From the NCBI RefSeq assembly GCF_900198625.1, contig NZ_FZPK01000038.1:1-64000 (forward strand): DNA of 64,000 nt, given 5' to 3'. How positions within the stretch are numbered: the first letter of the stretch is position 1; every line of letters starts with the position of its first letter. The DNA is from Helicobacter rappini. GTDB lineage: Bacteria > Campylobacterota > Campylobacteria > Campylobacterales > Helicobacteraceae. Under the pieces are notes generated by a model. The model was not told the origin of the DNA. It made no database searches and saw only the letters and a program-made list of their open reading frames with translations. This document shows positions 30,422 to 40,327 of the stretch, one piece after another. A program made the translations under genes and the position numbers.

Positions 30422-31726
30422 ATGCTAAAAAAGTTAATAACCGCAGGTGCGTTAAGCATGGCTGTGTGTGGAGTGAGTTTCGCAAAAAATGGTGCGTTAG
30501 ATATTATGGAGTGGGCATTGCAAGATGCAGCAAAAGCTGGTGTTGCGTATCATTGTGCTGGAGATAGCGTTCATGCGACATGCTATTTCAAAAATGTCGA
30601 TGGTTTCTTATTTCAACTCAAAGATATGCGTGCTGATATATGGCTAAGTGATAACGAAGTGAAGCAAGAGGTATCAGGCAATATCGCCGCAAATTTTGGG
30701 GAAGATCTCAATCAATTTATCCCTAAAAGCTTTACATGCAATAGTGTCTCTACACTAAAAGACTTACAAAGTAATGCCAATGGGACATGTGTCATTAAAG
30801 CCGATGTGGCGACTTTACATTTAGAGTCAAATACACTTGTAGAATCTAAATCATTTAGATATAAAACTATGCCTACGCTTTTAGTGCAGTATATTGCAAA
30901 GGTAGATGAGTTTAGCAAAGAGTATGATCGCATTCAAACAAAATATGAAAATGATTTAGAAGCCTTGCAACAAGAAGCTGCTGATATGCTAGATGATATT
31001 GATGCAGATATTGATATGCTAAGAGTATCGCAAAGAAATACGCAACATGAATATGGTTGTGGCTGCAATAGCTGTAGGTCGCAATCTCAAACATACGCCA
31101 TAGAGAAAGAAATCGAGCAAAAGCAAGAAAGTAAAGAGCAGATAAGAAAGTCTTATGAAGACAAATACGACAAGATTCAAAAGCAATATGAAGAAGAAAT
31201 GCAAAACTTTAGCGATTCAGTCGTAGCGTGGCTTAGCCAATACAACTATACTATGCAGGAAGCACGCGTTTATGTCCGTGCTAATAAACTTGCAAAAAGT
31301 GCGTTTGAAACCTTTGCAAAAGAATATCTTGCCTTTAATGAGAATATCCCGCTATCAAAAGATGAGAGAATTGAAAGGGCAAACGAGAAGAAACGCATTA
31401 CAGCCCAATACTATTCTAGCTTAGAAGCTAGTCGTGCTGGTGGTATGACTTTTGTAGAGCAAAGCCCATATTTAGCACCACATCTAAAGAAAAGCTTGCA
31501 AAAGATAGTGTCAGATCATGCACAGCTTTTAGATCCAAATGCAAAGAAAAGAAGCGTGAAAATCCTTATCACGCCGCTAGATAGCACAGCGATGAATCTC
31601 GGTGATGAAGCACAAAAGATGATCAACGCTTATAACAAAAGTAGAGGTCATGGACTGATGAAAACATTCTTTGATATTGTAAATAAATATGAGATTAAAT
31701 CTGTGCGTGTGTGGCCAGAAAATTAA
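30422..31726 (+). CDS. Secreted coiled-coil protein with a CGCNSC motif, unknown role
   Basis: A clear Sec signal peptide (MLKKLITAGALSMAVCGVSFA) is followed by a globular N-terminal domain of about 150 residues with paired cysteines (YHCAGDSVHATCYF), a long charged coiled coil (about 160-290), a short CGCNSC cysteine cluster at about 214-219 within it, and a C-terminal alpha/beta domain (about 370-434, SVKILITPLDSTAM to VWPEN). The product should be periplasmic or surface exposed. I do not recognise a family. AAAGGATAAGGGT before the ATG is a strong ribosome site. Coding quality is ordinary and no neighbour gives a hint. Confidence 0.75.
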   Translation: MLKKLITAGALSMAVCGVSFAKNGALDIMEWALQDAAKAGVAYHCAGDSVHATCYFKNVDGFLFQLKDMRADIWLSDNEVKQEVSGNIAANFGEDLNQFIPKSFTCNSVSTLKDLQSNANGTCVIKADVATLHLESNTLVESKSFRYKTMPTLLVQYIAKVDEFSKEYDRIQTKYENDLEALQQEAADMLDDIDADIDMLRVSQRNTQHEYGCGCNSCRSQSQTYAIEKEIEQKQESKEQIRKSYEDKYDKIQKQYEEEMQNFSDSVVAWLSQYNYTMQEARVYVRANKLAKSAFETFAKEYLAFNENIPLSKDERIERANEKKRITAQYYSSLEASRAGGMTFVEQSPYLAPHLKKSLQKIVSDHAQLLDPNAKKRSVKILITPLDSTAMNLGDEAQKMINAYNKSRGHGLMKTFFDIVNKYEIKSVRVWPEN

Positions 31727-31741
31727 TAAAAATTTCACAAA

Positions 31742-31773
31742 AATTGATGGGAAATGTTTATTTTCTATCAATT
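31742..31773 (+). terminator. Hairpin after the secreted coiled-coil gene
   Basis: AATTGAT...ATCAATT, with inner GAAA/TTTC pairing, lies 15 bases after the stop and is followed by ATATTT. A weak intrinsic terminator is likely. Confidence 0.4.
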
Positions 31774-31931
31774 ATATTTCACAAGTTAGCTACGCTTCAT
31801 TGCGGTTATACAACACTAAAATAAAGTGTAGTGTGCATTGACTATTCTCTTTGTTTAAATATAGAAGCCATGTAACTTTGAAAACATACAAAGAGTTTCT
31901 GCCAATACAACCCATACACACAAAAATAAGC

Positions 31932-31937
31932 TATAAT
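31932..31937 (+). promoter_or_regulatory. Probable -10 box of gap
   Basis: TATAAT 41 bases before the gap start. Confidence 0.5.
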
Positions 31938-31977
31938 CCACATAATTTATATATCTAGGATTACATAAGGTTAGAAT

Positions 31978-32955
31978 ATGACACTAGGGATAAATGGGCT
32001 TGGGAGAATGGGTCGCACGATCTTGCGTGAGGCGATTAAAAGGGGACATACCATCAAAGCACTCAATGATATTGCACAATGGGAGATTTTGACTTATCTC
32101 ATTGAGTTTGATAGCGCACATGGCACACTTAGTCGCAATATTTCCTATCACAATGACACACTATGTATTGATAATCAAAAAATACATGTAAGCAATCATA
32201 ATAACCCAAAAGACATTGATTTTGGTGAAGTAGATATTGTGATTGAATCAAGTGGTAAATTTCTCACGACAGAATCTATCAAGCACCATTTACAAAAAGG
32301 TGCGAAAAAAATCATCATTTCAGCCCCACCACAAGATAATACAAAGACATTCGTGCTTGGTGTCAATCACTTGGAATATAATGGTGAGTTAATTATTTCA
32401 AATGCGTCTTGCACGACAAATTGCATTGCCCCTATTTGTGCCATACTTGATAAACATTATGGAATCACAAGTGCTACAATGACTACAATCCATAGCTACA
32501 CAAACGATCAGAATCTACTTGATAACGCACACAGAAGCGATAAAAGAAGATCAAGGGCAGCCGCAAATAATATTATCCCCACCACAACGGGGGCGGCTAT
32601 CGGTCTAAAGCGAGTTTTACCGAATCTAGAGGGTAAAATTCACGGACAGAGTGTGCGTGTGCCTTTGATTGATGTTTCAATGGCAGATTTAAACTTCTAT
32701 CTTAATAAAGCCACAAAACTAGATGAGATACATGCTTTATTAGAATCGTATGCAAATGATAGTATGAAAGGCATATTAAGCATTGATTCTAAATATCGTG
32801 TAAGTAGTGATTTTTTAGGGAGTGCGTATAGTAGCATTGTAGCAAAAGATTTAAGTGTGCAAGTTGGCAATATGCTAAAAATAATGGCATGGTATGATAA
32901 TGAAAGCGGCTATGCAAATAGAATCTTAGATATGGCAGAGTTTATACTTGGATAA
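31978..32955 (+). CDS. gap: Glyceraldehyde-3-phosphate dehydrogenase, type I
   Basis: This enzyme interconverts glyceraldehyde-3-phosphate and 1,3-bisphosphoglycerate in the cytoplasm; in Helicobacter the gluconeogenic direction matters most. NAD(P) binding is shown by GINGLGRMGRTILR at 4-17, the active-site cysteine by SNASCTTNCIAP (Cys at about 145), with the catalytic His in TIHSYTNDQ and the phosphate-binding region in TTTGAAIGL and RVPLIDVS. The length of 325 is slightly short but all motifs are present. It stands alone. Confidence 0.96.
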   Translation: MTLGINGLGRMGRTILREAIKRGHTIKALNDIAQWEILTYLIEFDSAHGTLSRNISYHNDTLCIDNQKIHVSNHNNPKDIDFGEVDIVIESSGKFLTTESIKHHLQKGAKKIIISAPPQDNTKTFVLGVNHLEYNGELIISNASCTTNCIAPICAILDKHYGITSATMTTIHSYTNDQNLLDNAHRSDKRRSRAAANNIIPTTTGAAIGLKRVLPNLEGKIHGQSVRVPLIDVSMADLNFYLNKATKLDEIHALLESYANDSMKGILSIDSKYRVSSDFLGSAYSSIVAKDLSVQVGNMLKIMAWYDNESGYANRILDMAEFILG

Positions 32956-33073
32956 TTGATACAAGATTCTAGATATTTGCGATTATCCTTAGATGTTTAT
33001 TATTAAAAATATTGCCAATATGTTGGATTTTTAATGCTACAATGTTTGCCTATTTTGCGAAAGATAAAGGAAA

Positions 33074-33790
33074 ATGATGAAGAAATGGGGCTTTTTCATT
33101 GCATTTGGTGCGTGTCTTGTTGCAATCGTTTGGGTTGTAACCAAACAAAAAGATGAAGCGCATAATACTCTTGTGTATATTGATTATGATATAAATAATA
33201 GCAATGTAATTAAAAGTGAGACAACTTATATTTCTGATTCTAGTCATACTTTTAAAATCTGTCAATCTAGAGATGGCGATACACCATGTAAAGAGATTTC
33301 AGGGGTGAAGCATGGGATACAAAAATGGTATGGTGATAGTGTTTTGAAATATGAAGATTTTTATGATCATGGCAATCGCACACATACAATAGCCTATTAC
33401 AACAATGGGTTAAAACGAAAAGAGTGTTTATATCAAGATGATAAGCTTTTACAAACAAATTTTTACGATAAAGATAATGCCAATTCTTTAGTTGAAACGA
33501 TATTTTATAAAGATAATGAAGAGGTAAAAAAGTATTATATTAATAATAAACTTCACAAAGAGGAAAAATATCGCAATAATAGGCTTGTAAGTAGAAAAAT
33601 CTATGATAGCGATGGGTTGTTACAGCGACTTGAAGAGTATAATTTCATTGGGAATAATACAGATTCTTTTGATAATTTTTTTGAAGGGCTTGATTCTATA
33701 AATCCATTTTTATTTGAGTTTGAGAATCCAAATCCTATGCAAAGACCATATCAAGATAAAAATACAGGGGATAGTGGTTTATGGATTTAG
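33074..33790 (+). CDS. Membrane-anchored MORN-variant repeat protein
   Basis: The 238-residue protein has a single N-terminal membrane helix (about 4-22) and then several copies of the short repeat of the toxin-antitoxin/MORN-variant type: KHGIQKWYGDS, NGLKRKECLY, NKLHKEEKY and DSDGLLQRLEEY. It should face the periplasm. A second protein with much clearer repeats is at 60817. Function of such proteins in Helicobacter is not known; they are often near surface or secretion genes. The start could be either of two adjacent ATGs (33074 or 33077), with AAAGGAAA just before. Confidence 0.65.
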   Translation: MMKKWGFFIAFGACLVAIVWVVTKQKDEAHNTLVYIDYDINNSNVIKSETTYISDSSHTFKICQSRDGDTPCKEISGVKHGIQKWYGDSVLKYEDFYDHGNRTHTIAYYNNGLKRKECLYQDDKLLQTNFYDKDNANSLVETIFYKDNEEVKKYYINNKLHKEEKYRNNRLVSRKIYDSDGLLQRLEEYNFIGNNTDSFDNFFEGLDSINPFLFEFENPNPMQRPYQDKNTGDSGLWI

Positions 33791-33881
33791 TCCATTTGTG
33801 ATTACTCATATTTCTTTATAATAGCTAAAAATCTAACTCAAACTTTTGCTACCTTTGAGACAAAAAATAATGCGCATTTAT

Positions 33882-34544
33882 TTAACCCATACGCATAACG
33901 CCTTGTTTAATCGGCACAAAAGAGCAAGATTCTAAAATATGGCTTGTGAGTGTATGATCTTTTTGTTTTACAAATCGTGCGATAACTTGTCCGCCATTAT
34001 GATATATTGGGGCTACAAGCACACCATTTACTTGCAATTGATCGCTTAGTGTTTTTGGGATACTCTCTGTGCATGCAGAAAGTAAGATTCTATCATAGGG
34101 GGCGAAAGATGCCCAACCATTCATACCATCATCAAGCTTTATATTGATATTCATAATTTGTAGTTGTGCTATACGCGATCTTGCTTCAAGCCATAGAGAT
34201 TCTATACGCTCAATGCTAAAAACTCTGCGTATAAGATGAGACAATACAACCGCTTGATAACCACTCCCAAGCCCTATTTCTAGCACATTATCTGGCTCTA
34301 ATACGCTATCGCCTAAATCATACGCCATGAGATAGGTTGTCATCTTTGCCACAGTGAGTGGTGCGCTAATCCATTGCTCATCGCTTATAGGCAGGGCATT
34401 ATCAAGGTGAAATGCGGAATGTTTTACGACAGAGGGGACAAAAAACTCCCTATCAGTTTGGCGTAATGCAGCAATGATTCTAGAATCAAAGCTATCTTTG
34501 ACATCTTTTAGCATTTCCATATTTTTTATTTCATGAAGTTTCAT
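33882..34544 (-). CDS. pcm: Protein-L-isoaspartate O-methyltransferase
   Basis: Pcm repairs isoaspartyl residues in damaged proteins using SAM. The 220-residue frame has HLDNALPISDEQWISAPLTVA (substrate loop, about 46-66), the SAM motif VLEIGLGSGYQAVVLSHL (about 86-103), SIERI, and YDRILLSACTESIP. The length fits. Its start overlaps the end of the nitrilase gene by four bases (ATGA), so it is the third gene of nrdB-nitrilase-pcm. Confidence 0.93.
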   Translation of the reverse strand: MKLHEIKNMEMLKDVKDSFDSRIIAALRQTDREFFVPSVVKHSAFHLDNALPISDEQWISAPLTVAKMTTYLMAYDLGDSVLEPDNVLEIGLGSGYQAVVLSHLIRRVFSIERIESLWLEARSRIAQLQIMNINIKLDDGMNGWASFAPYDRILLSACTESIPKTLSDQLQVNGVLVAPIYHNGGQVIARFVKQKDHTLTSHILESCSFVPIKQGVMRMG

Positions 34545-35278
34545 GCGTGTGGGATTCCTGTGTCTATATGTATTCGCATTTTTGTAACTTCAGCGAGATT
34601 TACTTGTGCTTGTATCATCTCTTTAGAATCATTTTTATACACGATTCCATAAGGTGTGATAATGTTACTACCTTTTGCATACTCATTGCCCGCACATGAA
34701 CTAGCAATAACAAAACTTTGATTTGCAATGGCTAAAGCACGCGTTAGCGTTTGAAAATGCACTTTCCTTGCCTTACCCCATGCGGCTGGGACAAAAATCA
34801 CTTGCGCACCTTGAATCTTTTTCCATAAATCAATAAAGCGGACTTCAAAACAATTGAGAGCCGCACATAAGATTCCATCAAGCATAAAGGTTTTAATATC
34901 CTTTATATCCCCCGCTTTAAAATGCAAGTGTTCGTTACCTAAAGGAAAAAGCTTTGCCTTTTTTTGTGTATAGGCTATGCGTCCTTTATGAAATACTTTC
35001 AAGCGATTGACATATTTTCTGCCCTCTTGTTCTATCATCGTGATTACAATGGTTTTGTCCTTGCTTAACTCTTGCAATTTTCGCGTGGCAATCTCACTAA
35101 ACTCACTTGCCTCTGCCATTTTTTGATATGCAAATCCTGTGAGAAAAACTTCACTTGCAAGAATGTAGGAATCTTTTTCACACTCTAGCACTTTTGCTTC
35201 AAGTCTAGCTAGATTATCTTCCCAATTTGCTTTTGTCTTTAGCTGCAATGTATAAAAGGTCTTAAAAATCGTCTTCAA
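34541..35278 (-). CDS. Carbon-nitrogen hydrolase (nitrilase superfamily)
   Basis: The Glu-Lys-Cys triad is visible: ASEVFLTGF (Glu at about 43), KKAKLFP (Lys) and ALNCFEVRF (Cys near 145). The 245-residue length suits omega-amidase or carbamoylputrescine amidohydrolase-like members; the substrate cannot be told. The start at 35278 overlaps the nrdB stop by 17 bases, and the stop overlaps pcm by four, so the three genes are translated from one mRNA. Confidence 0.85.
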   Translation of the reverse strand: MKTIFKTFYTLQLKTKANWEDNLARLEAKVLECEKDSYILASEVFLTGFAYQKMAEASEFSEIATRKLQELSKDKTIVITMIEQEGRKYVNRLKVFHKGRIAYTQKKAKLFPLGNEHLHFKAGDIKDIKTFMLDGILCAALNCFEVRFIDLWKKIQGAQVIFVPAAWGKARKVHFQTLTRALAIANQSFVIASSCAGNEYAKGSNIITPYGIVYKNDSKEMIQAQVNLAEVTKMRIHIDTGIPHA

Positions 35279-36323
35279 ATTTTAATTCTCCCCGTGTGTA
35301 ATTACGCACTTTTGCTTCAAAAAAGTTTGTCCGCTGATTGTTAAAATTTACTTGTTCATCTACCCATTGTATGGGATTTTGCGTGTTATATAGGATAGGA
35401 TAATCAACCGCTTTTAATCTTTTATCCGCTAAATACTCAATATATTGACGGATAATTTTTGCAGTCAAGCCTAGAATTTGCCCTTGCGTAATGTATTCCC
35501 CCCAGCTAGATTCTAAATCTACTGCTTGACGAAACATCTCCATAACCTCATCTTGTAATGCTTGTGTAAAAAGATCTGGTCTTTCTTTACGCGTAGAGAT
35601 AATCATTTGTTGAAAAATCGTTAAATGTGTAATTTCATCGCGTTGGATAAAGCGTATCATTTCTGCACTATTTTGCATTTTACCACTTCTAGCAAGTGTG
35701 TAAAAAAACGCAAAACCGCTATAAAAATAGATTCCCTCTAGAATCTGATTGGCAAACATGGCTTTTATAAGATTTGTTTCTGTTGGGTTTTTTGCAAGGT
35801 CTGTATATACATCAGCAATATAGTCATTTTTTGAGCGAAGTTTGTCATCTTTACGCCACATTTGATAAATCTCATCAGTATTTGCAGATATAGAATCTAC
35901 CATAACCGCATAGCTTTGTGCGTGCAAAGATTCTTCAAATGCTTGACGCACTAAAAGCATATTTATTTCTGGGCATGTAATATATGGATTGATATTGTCT
36001 GTTAAGTTATTTGTTTGAAGTGAATCCATGAAAATAAGCTGGGCTAATGCTCTATCATAGCCTTGCTTTTCTTGCAGGGTTAGCTCCATATAATCGCGTT
36101 TATCTTGATTCATATTCACTTCTTCTGGAAACCAAGTATTTGCAAACATTGTGCGTAAAAGATTATAAGCCCACTGATATTTAATCTTATTTAACTCAAA
36201 TATTGCGGTTGGATTCCCACCAAATATACGCCTTTCATTGACACTTTCTGTTGAGTGCGGATTATAGATTTTTTTGCGAGATACTCTATTGTCTTTCTGC
36301 GTGTTTTCACTAGTCATACTCAT
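35262..36323 (-). CDS. nrdB: Ribonucleoside-diphosphate reductase, beta subunit
   Basis: NrdB carries the di-iron/tyrosyl radical cofactor of aerobic class I ribonucleotide reductase. The 353-residue protein has the iron ligands in the helices [23 protein letters not shown] and [12 protein letters not shown], and the C-terminal tail [10 protein letters not shown] that docks on NrdA. The nrdA gene is not in the window. It is the first gene of the nrdB-nitrilase-pcm unit, the same neighbourhood (nrdB-pcm) as in H. pylori. Confidence 0.96.
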   Translation of the reverse strand: MSMTSENTQKDNRVSRKKIYNPHSTESVNERRIFGGNPTAIFELNKIKYQWAYNLLRTMFANTWFPEEVNMNQDKRDYMELTLQEKQGYDRALAQLIFMDSLQTNNLTDNINPYITCPEINMLLVRQAFEESLHAQSYAVMVDSISANTDEIYQMWRKDDKLRSKNDYIADVYTDLAKNPTETNLIKAMFANQILEGIYFYSGFAFFYTLARSGKMQNSAEMIRFIQRDEITHLTIFQQMIISTRKERPDLFTQALQDEVMEMFRQAVDLESSWGEYITQGQILGLTAKIIRQYIEYLADKRLKAVDYPILYNTQNPIQWVDEQVNFNNQRTNFFEAKVRNYTRGELKFEDDF

Positions 36324-36361
36324 TTCCTTTAAATGTGGAATTATAACAAAAAAGGTGAATT

Positions 36362-37336
36362 TTACATACTATTTTTATTTGCAACACGAGAGCAAATAAA
36401 GGCAATACCAATAAATCCTACGCCAATAAGCCCTGTGATAATCTCACTTACTTCCATAAAAATCTTTAATAGCATAATAATAGCTAATGCCCCAATAGCA
36501 TAATGTGCGCCATGCTCTAAATAGATAAGCTTTTGCAGTGTCTTATGCTCTACAAGATAAAGCGTCAAGCTACGCACAAACATAGCCCCAATGCCAAGCC
36601 CAATCATAATAATAAAAATATTCTCACTCAAGGCAAATGCCCCAATCACACCATCAAAACTAAAACTTGCATCAAGCACTTCTAAATACAAAAAGCCCAT
36701 AAGTCCATTACGCACACCACCAGCCCCAAGAAATTTATCCGCCGAATGAATGATTAAATACAGCACAATCGCACAAAAATACGCCATGCCTACAAGTATA
36801 TTATCCGTTAGGGCAAGTAGAATGATTCCAAGTGTGATAGCAAGCAATAAAGCAAAGTTAGGAAACTTCATAAAAAATCGCATAATAACATTATCTTCAA
36901 TAAAACTTAGCCAATGCACCTCTTTATCTTCACTAAAAAAGAATTGCAAACATACCATAAGTAAAAATCCCGCACCAAAGGCATAAATCTCAAAACGCGT
37001 TTCTTCAAGTGTTTTATGATACTCTTGCGGTGAATATAAGGCAAGATTCAAAGTCTCTAGCATACCAAGCCTTGCAGCTACTGCCACAATAACAATGGGG
37101 AAAATAAATCTCATACCAAACACAGCGATGGGAATCCCCCAATAAATAAATCGCTTTTGCCATTTTATATCCATTGTATCAAGCACTTTTGCATTAACCA
37201 CAGCATTATCAAATGAGAGACTAACTTCTAAGATAGAGAGTAAAATACATATATAAATCGCCTGCCACGCCCCAACATAAAATGCCAAAACTAGCCCAAT
37301 CAAAGTTACAACAAAAGAACTATAAAAATGCTTCAT
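36362..37336 (-). CDS. TerC/DUF475-like integral membrane protein
   Basis: The protein has about nine hydrophobic helices and two repeats of the TerC/YjbE-type motif: [17 protein letters not shown] near the N-terminus and [19 protein letters not shown] in the second half. The conserved acidic residues in the helices suggest metal ion (manganese or related) transport, as known for TerC relatives, but the substrate is inference. I start at the ATG at 37336, preceded by GAGGGAG; the longer frame adds 23 residues with no ribosome site. It stands between nrdB and divergent fur. Confidence 0.8.
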   Translation of the reverse strand: MKHFYSSFVVTLIGLVLAFYVGAWQAIYICILLSILEVSLSFDNAVVNAKVLDTMDIKWQKRFIYWGIPIAVFGMRFIFPIVIVAVAARLGMLETLNLALYSPQEYHKTLEETRFEIYAFGAGFLLMVCLQFFFSEDKEVHWLSFIEDNVIMRFFMKFPNFALLLAITLGIILLALTDNILVGMAYFCAIVLYLIIHSADKFLGAGGVRNGLMGFLYLEVLDASFSFDGVIGAFALSENIFIIMIGLGIGAMFVRSLTLYLVEHKTLQKLIYLEHGAHYAIGALAIIMLLKIFMEVSEIITGLIGVGFIGIAFICSRVANKNSM

Positions 37337-37500
37337 CACTCCCTCATTTTGTAGTAGAATAGTGTGCGTATTGTAGCATACTTTATACACACATAATAAA
37401 CACAATAAATGTGAGTCTAATCAAGTCTTCTGTCTGTATGTCTATTACTATTTTTACTGATATTTTGAGAAAAAATACTGCACTTTAAGCTTTTATTTGC

Positions 37501-37506
37501 TATAAT
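37501..37506 (+). promoter_or_regulatory. Probable -10 box of fur
   Basis: TATAAT 73 bases upstream of fur. The following leader is AT-rich (ATTATTTTTCACATTCATTA) and may hold Fur sites, which I cannot prove. Confidence 0.5.
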
Positions 37507-37578
37507 TCTGCAATTTTATTTCTAAGATTAGTTTTTACTTTTATATTATTTTTCACATTCATTATTAAGGGGATTTTC

Positions 37579-38040
37579 ATGGATAAAGCAATTACTAAAC
37601 GATTAGAAACTCTAGATTCTATACTGCTTAGACTACGCACTTCAATCAAGAAAAATGGCTTAAAAAACTCAAAACAAAGAGAAGAAATTATAGGTGTTCT
37701 CTACAAAAGTGGCACGCATTTAAGCCCTGAAGAAATCGCTAATCAATTACGCATTAAAGATAAGAATACAAGCATTTCATCTGTGTATAGAATCTTAAGT
37801 TTCTTAGAAAAAGAGCATTTTATCACAGCACTTGAAGCAGATAAAACAGGTAGAAGATATGAGATTGCTGCTAAAGCCCATCATGACCATATTATTTGTT
37901 TGCAATGTGGAGAGATTATTGAATTTGTAGATTCTGATATTGAGAGATTGCAAGTTGATATTGCAGAGAAGTTTGGCACACAGCTTATAAGCCATGACAT
38001 GCGACTTTTTGTGATTTGTGCTAAATGTAAAAATGCCTAG
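37579..38040 (+). CDS. fur: Ferric uptake regulator
   Basis: Fur is the iron-sensing repressor, a dimeric winged-helix protein. The 153-residue protein has the long N-terminus typical of epsilonproteobacterial Fur, a helix-turn-helix around SPEEIANQLRIKDKNTSIS, and metal sites AHHDHIICLQCGE (HHDH plus CxxC) and VICAKCKNA (second CxxC). It is followed after four bases by two small membrane-protein genes, an odd pairing that would put them under the fur promoter. Confidence 0.97.
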   Translation: MDKAITKRLETLDSILLRLRTSIKKNGLKNSKQREEIIGVLYKSGTHLSPEEIANQLRIKDKNTSISSVYRILSFLEKEHFITALEADKTGRRYEIAAKAHHDHIICLQCGEIIEFVDSDIERLQVDIAEKFGTQLISHDMRLFVICAKCKNA

Positions 38041-38044
38041 CTAA

Positions 38045-38668
38045 ATGCAAAAAATCTTGCATACAATCACACTTTATCTATTACGAAAAAGCGTATTTGA
38101 ACGCATTATCCTTTTATGTTTGTTTGTAGTGTCTTGTGTTACTTTGCTTAGCTATATCGAATATGATGAGTGGGTGCTTACACAACGCAAACAAGTGGAT
38201 ATTACAACTATGCAAAGCAATATAGCCTTGCTTTTTAAAGATTATGAGATTACGAGTAAATGTAAGAATGCGATTTGTTCCAATAAAGAATTAAAACAAA
38301 GGCGAATGCAAACTACACTGCCCTATACAACAAATCACTACACTTTATTTTTTACTTGCAAGGCAATGCTATGCTATGAATTTATACACGCCCTTGAAGC
38401 ATTGCCTACACTTTTTATACATGAGATTTCATTGTCAAATGCGACAATACGAAATCTAGATTCTATGCCTTATGGGTGGAATATGGGAGTTAAGGCACAA
38501 GACAGCAAGAGTCTAGAATCTACAAATGCAGAGAATCTAGATTCTATACATTTTGCACCCCAAAGCCCTGCACCCGCCCAAGTGGTTGGGAATCTAGATT
38601 CCATAAATGATATGCCATTCACACAGGATATAAAAATCGTATTTTCTGTTGGGACATATCAAATATGA
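38045..38668 (+). CDS. Bitopic membrane protein, PilO/GspM-like topology
   Basis: The 207-residue product has one membrane helix (about 20-40: ERIILLCLFVVSCVTLLSYI) and a periplasmic part with a central region like the PilO/GspM ferredoxin-like fold. A low-complexity insertion (about 137-190) with NLDSM, KSLESTNAENLDS and NLDSIND is coded by AGATTCTA-type sequence. It begins four bases after fur and its stop overlaps the next start (ATGA). I infer an inner-membrane part of a type IV pilus/type II secretion-like DNA-uptake machine, since the next gene looks PilP-like; sequence support is thin. Confidence 0.5.
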   Translation: MQKILHTITLYLLRKSVFERIILLCLFVVSCVTLLSYIEYDEWVLTQRKQVDITTMQSNIALLFKDYEITSKCKNAICSNKELKQRRMQTTLPYTTNHYTLFFTCKAMLCYEFIHALEALPTLFIHEISLSNATIRNLDSMPYGWNMGVKAQDSKSLESTNAENLDSIHFAPQSPAPAQVVGNLDSINDMPFTQDIKIVFSVGTYQI

Positions 38669-39129
38669 TAACTTTAAAAACCTTTTCTAAAAGATTTATT
38701 GCAATCTTTGTTTGCATAGCTTTTCTTTTTATTGTGTTTAAAGATAGATTCTTTATTACACCAACAGATGATATAGAATCTAAACTTTATTTTATACAAC
38801 AACAAAAAGATATTCCACACAAAGATTTTTCTTTTATAATAGATTTTTTAAGACCGAAAGAATATAAGGCTTTACCCATTGAGCCATTATCACAGGAACA
38901 TAAAGAGCCACAAGCACCGCTAAAACTCCATGCCATACTTAATAATAAAGCCTTAATTAATGAAGAATGGATTAGCCTTTATAGCACAATTAACTACAAT
39001 GACAAAATCTATATTTTAGAAAAAATTACTAAACATGGAATCTTTTTATATAACAAAGATGATAGCAATGATAGACTTTATCTTGAGATTTTTACCACAC
39101 CAAAAGAGCTTTTTTTGGATATAAGATAG
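38665..39129 (+). CDS. PilP/GspC-HR-like membrane protein
   Basis: The 154-residue protein has one N-terminal membrane helix (about 10-26) and a C-terminal all-beta domain: LKLHAILNNKALINEEWI, YNDKIYILEKITKHGIFLY and RLYLEIF. This short beta domain, with a buried N-x-A-L-I-N turn, resembles PilP and GspC homology-region domains that link the inner membrane to a secretin. It overlaps the preceding gene by four bases. No secretin gene is in the window. A GspF-like protein is at 62137. Confidence 0.5.
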   Translation: MITLKTFSKRFIAIFVCIAFLFIVFKDRFFITPTDDIESKLYFIQQQKDIPHKDFSFIIDFLRPKEYKALPIEPLSQEHKEPQAPLKLHAILNNKALINEEWISLYSTINYNDKIYILEKITKHGIFLYNKDDSNDRLYLEIFTTPKELFLDIR

Positions 39130-39156
39130 TTAATGAATATTTTTGGTTGTTAAAAG

Positions 39157-39822
39157 TCAGCACAATCTTTTATGCAATAAGCCATAGTGTTTTAATATAG
39201 TCGCATTTCTATTTGCCATAATTTTTAATTCTTTGCGTGTATTTTTGTAATTAGGATAGAATCTTTCTACTTCTTGCCAAAAGAGTTTAGAGTGGTTTGG
39301 GTGTCTAATATGTGCCAACTCATGCACCACAAGATAACGCAGTAATCTCTCATCGCACAACACATTGCGATAATCAATCTTTATTTGAGCCTTACTATTG
39401 CATTGCCCAAGATATGACTTTGCGAAACTAATTATTAGCTTTGTGTAGTTTAACTGCATTTTCAAAGCGTATTCATCTAATATTTCTTTTGATTTTGCAT
39501 ATAATCTTTGACATAAAGATTCTATAGTGCAATCTTTTGCTAAACATTGTGTCCCAAATACTACAAGTGAGTTTGGATACTCGTTTAGATATTGCGTCGC
39601 TAAGTCATTATTTGTATTGAATCTTGTTTGCTGTTTTAATAAAAATGTATTCATTTTAGCATGATTTTCTTTTATATATTGTTCTGCAATTTGTAGTGTA
39701 TTTTTTGTGCGATATGGAAAATGAAAAATAAAAAAGCCCTCCACATTACACACAATACGCCATCTCTTAATGCGTTTGCTTGTCTTAATCTCAAACCAAA
39801 ACCCCATAAATTCTTGCAACAA
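39157..39822 (-). CDS. YgjP-type (DUF45/M48-like) zinc metallopeptidase
   Basis: The zinc motif VVHELAHIRHPNHSKLFW lies near residue 167-184: HELAH gives the two His ligands, and HPNHSxxFW is the family continuation. The N-terminal half has the beta-rich YgjP fold with a lysine/threonine-rich linker. The protein is cytoplasmic, of unknown substrate. Start is uncertain: TTG at 39822 or 39819 behind AAAAAGGATAA, or ATG at 39807. It is convergent with the PilP-like gene and divergent from rplI. Confidence 0.8.
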   Translation of the reverse strand: MLQEFMGFWFEIKTSKRIKRWRIVCNVEGFFIFHFPYRTKNTLQIAEQYIKENHAKMNTFLLKQQTRFNTNNDLATQYLNEYPNSLVVFGTQCLAKDCTIESLCQRLYAKSKEILDEYALKMQLNYTKLIISFAKSYLGQCNSKAQIKIDYRNVLCDERLLRYLVVHELAHIRHPNHSKLFWQEVERFYPNYKNTRKELKIMANRNATILKHYGLLHKRLC

Positions 39823-39883
39823 TTATCCTTTTTTTCTGCTAAAATAACGGCGATATAGTAGCAAATCAACTTAAAGGTGTCAA

Positions 39884-40327
39884 ATGCGCGTTTTATTAAT
39901 CAAAGATGTAGCAAATCTAGGCAAAGCTGGGGAAATAAAAGAAGTAAAAGATGGATATGCCAATAACTTTCTCATTGCTAAAGGACTTGCGAAGCATGCC
40001 ACAAATGAAGTTATCAATAAATACAAAGCAGAGCAGAAAAAACAAGCAGAACTAGAAGCATTACAGATTGCAGAAGCAAAGCAAATGCAACAAGCACTAG
40101 AAAAAATCGAGCTTACAATCTCAAAAAAAGTCGGCTCAAACAATCATCTCTTTGGATCACTCACAAAAGATGAAATCTCAAATGAATTGCAAACCCAGCA
40201 CAGAATCTCAATCGATAAAAAAGCCTTTGAGATTCCACAGATAAAAACTCTTGGCAAATTTCAAGCGGTTGTAAAACTTGGTCATGGACTACAAGCTAAG
40301 TTAAATTTAAATGTGATTGCAGAATAG
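39884..40327 (+). CDS. rplI: 50S ribosomal protein L9
   Basis: The 147-residue protein begins [20 protein letters not shown] and has [13 protein letters not shown], the L9 signature, then a long central helix and the C-terminal domain with [14 protein letters not shown]. In H. pylori rplI is followed by hslV-hslU; here those lie 13 kb away at 53911-55793, so the order has been broken. Confidence 0.97.
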   Translation: MRVLLIKDVANLGKAGEIKEVKDGYANNFLIAKGLAKHATNEVINKYKAEQKKQAELEALQIAEAKQMQQALEKIELTISKKVGSNNHLFGSLTKDEISNELQTQHRISIDKKAFEIPQIKTLGKFQAVVKLGHGLQAKLNLNVIAE

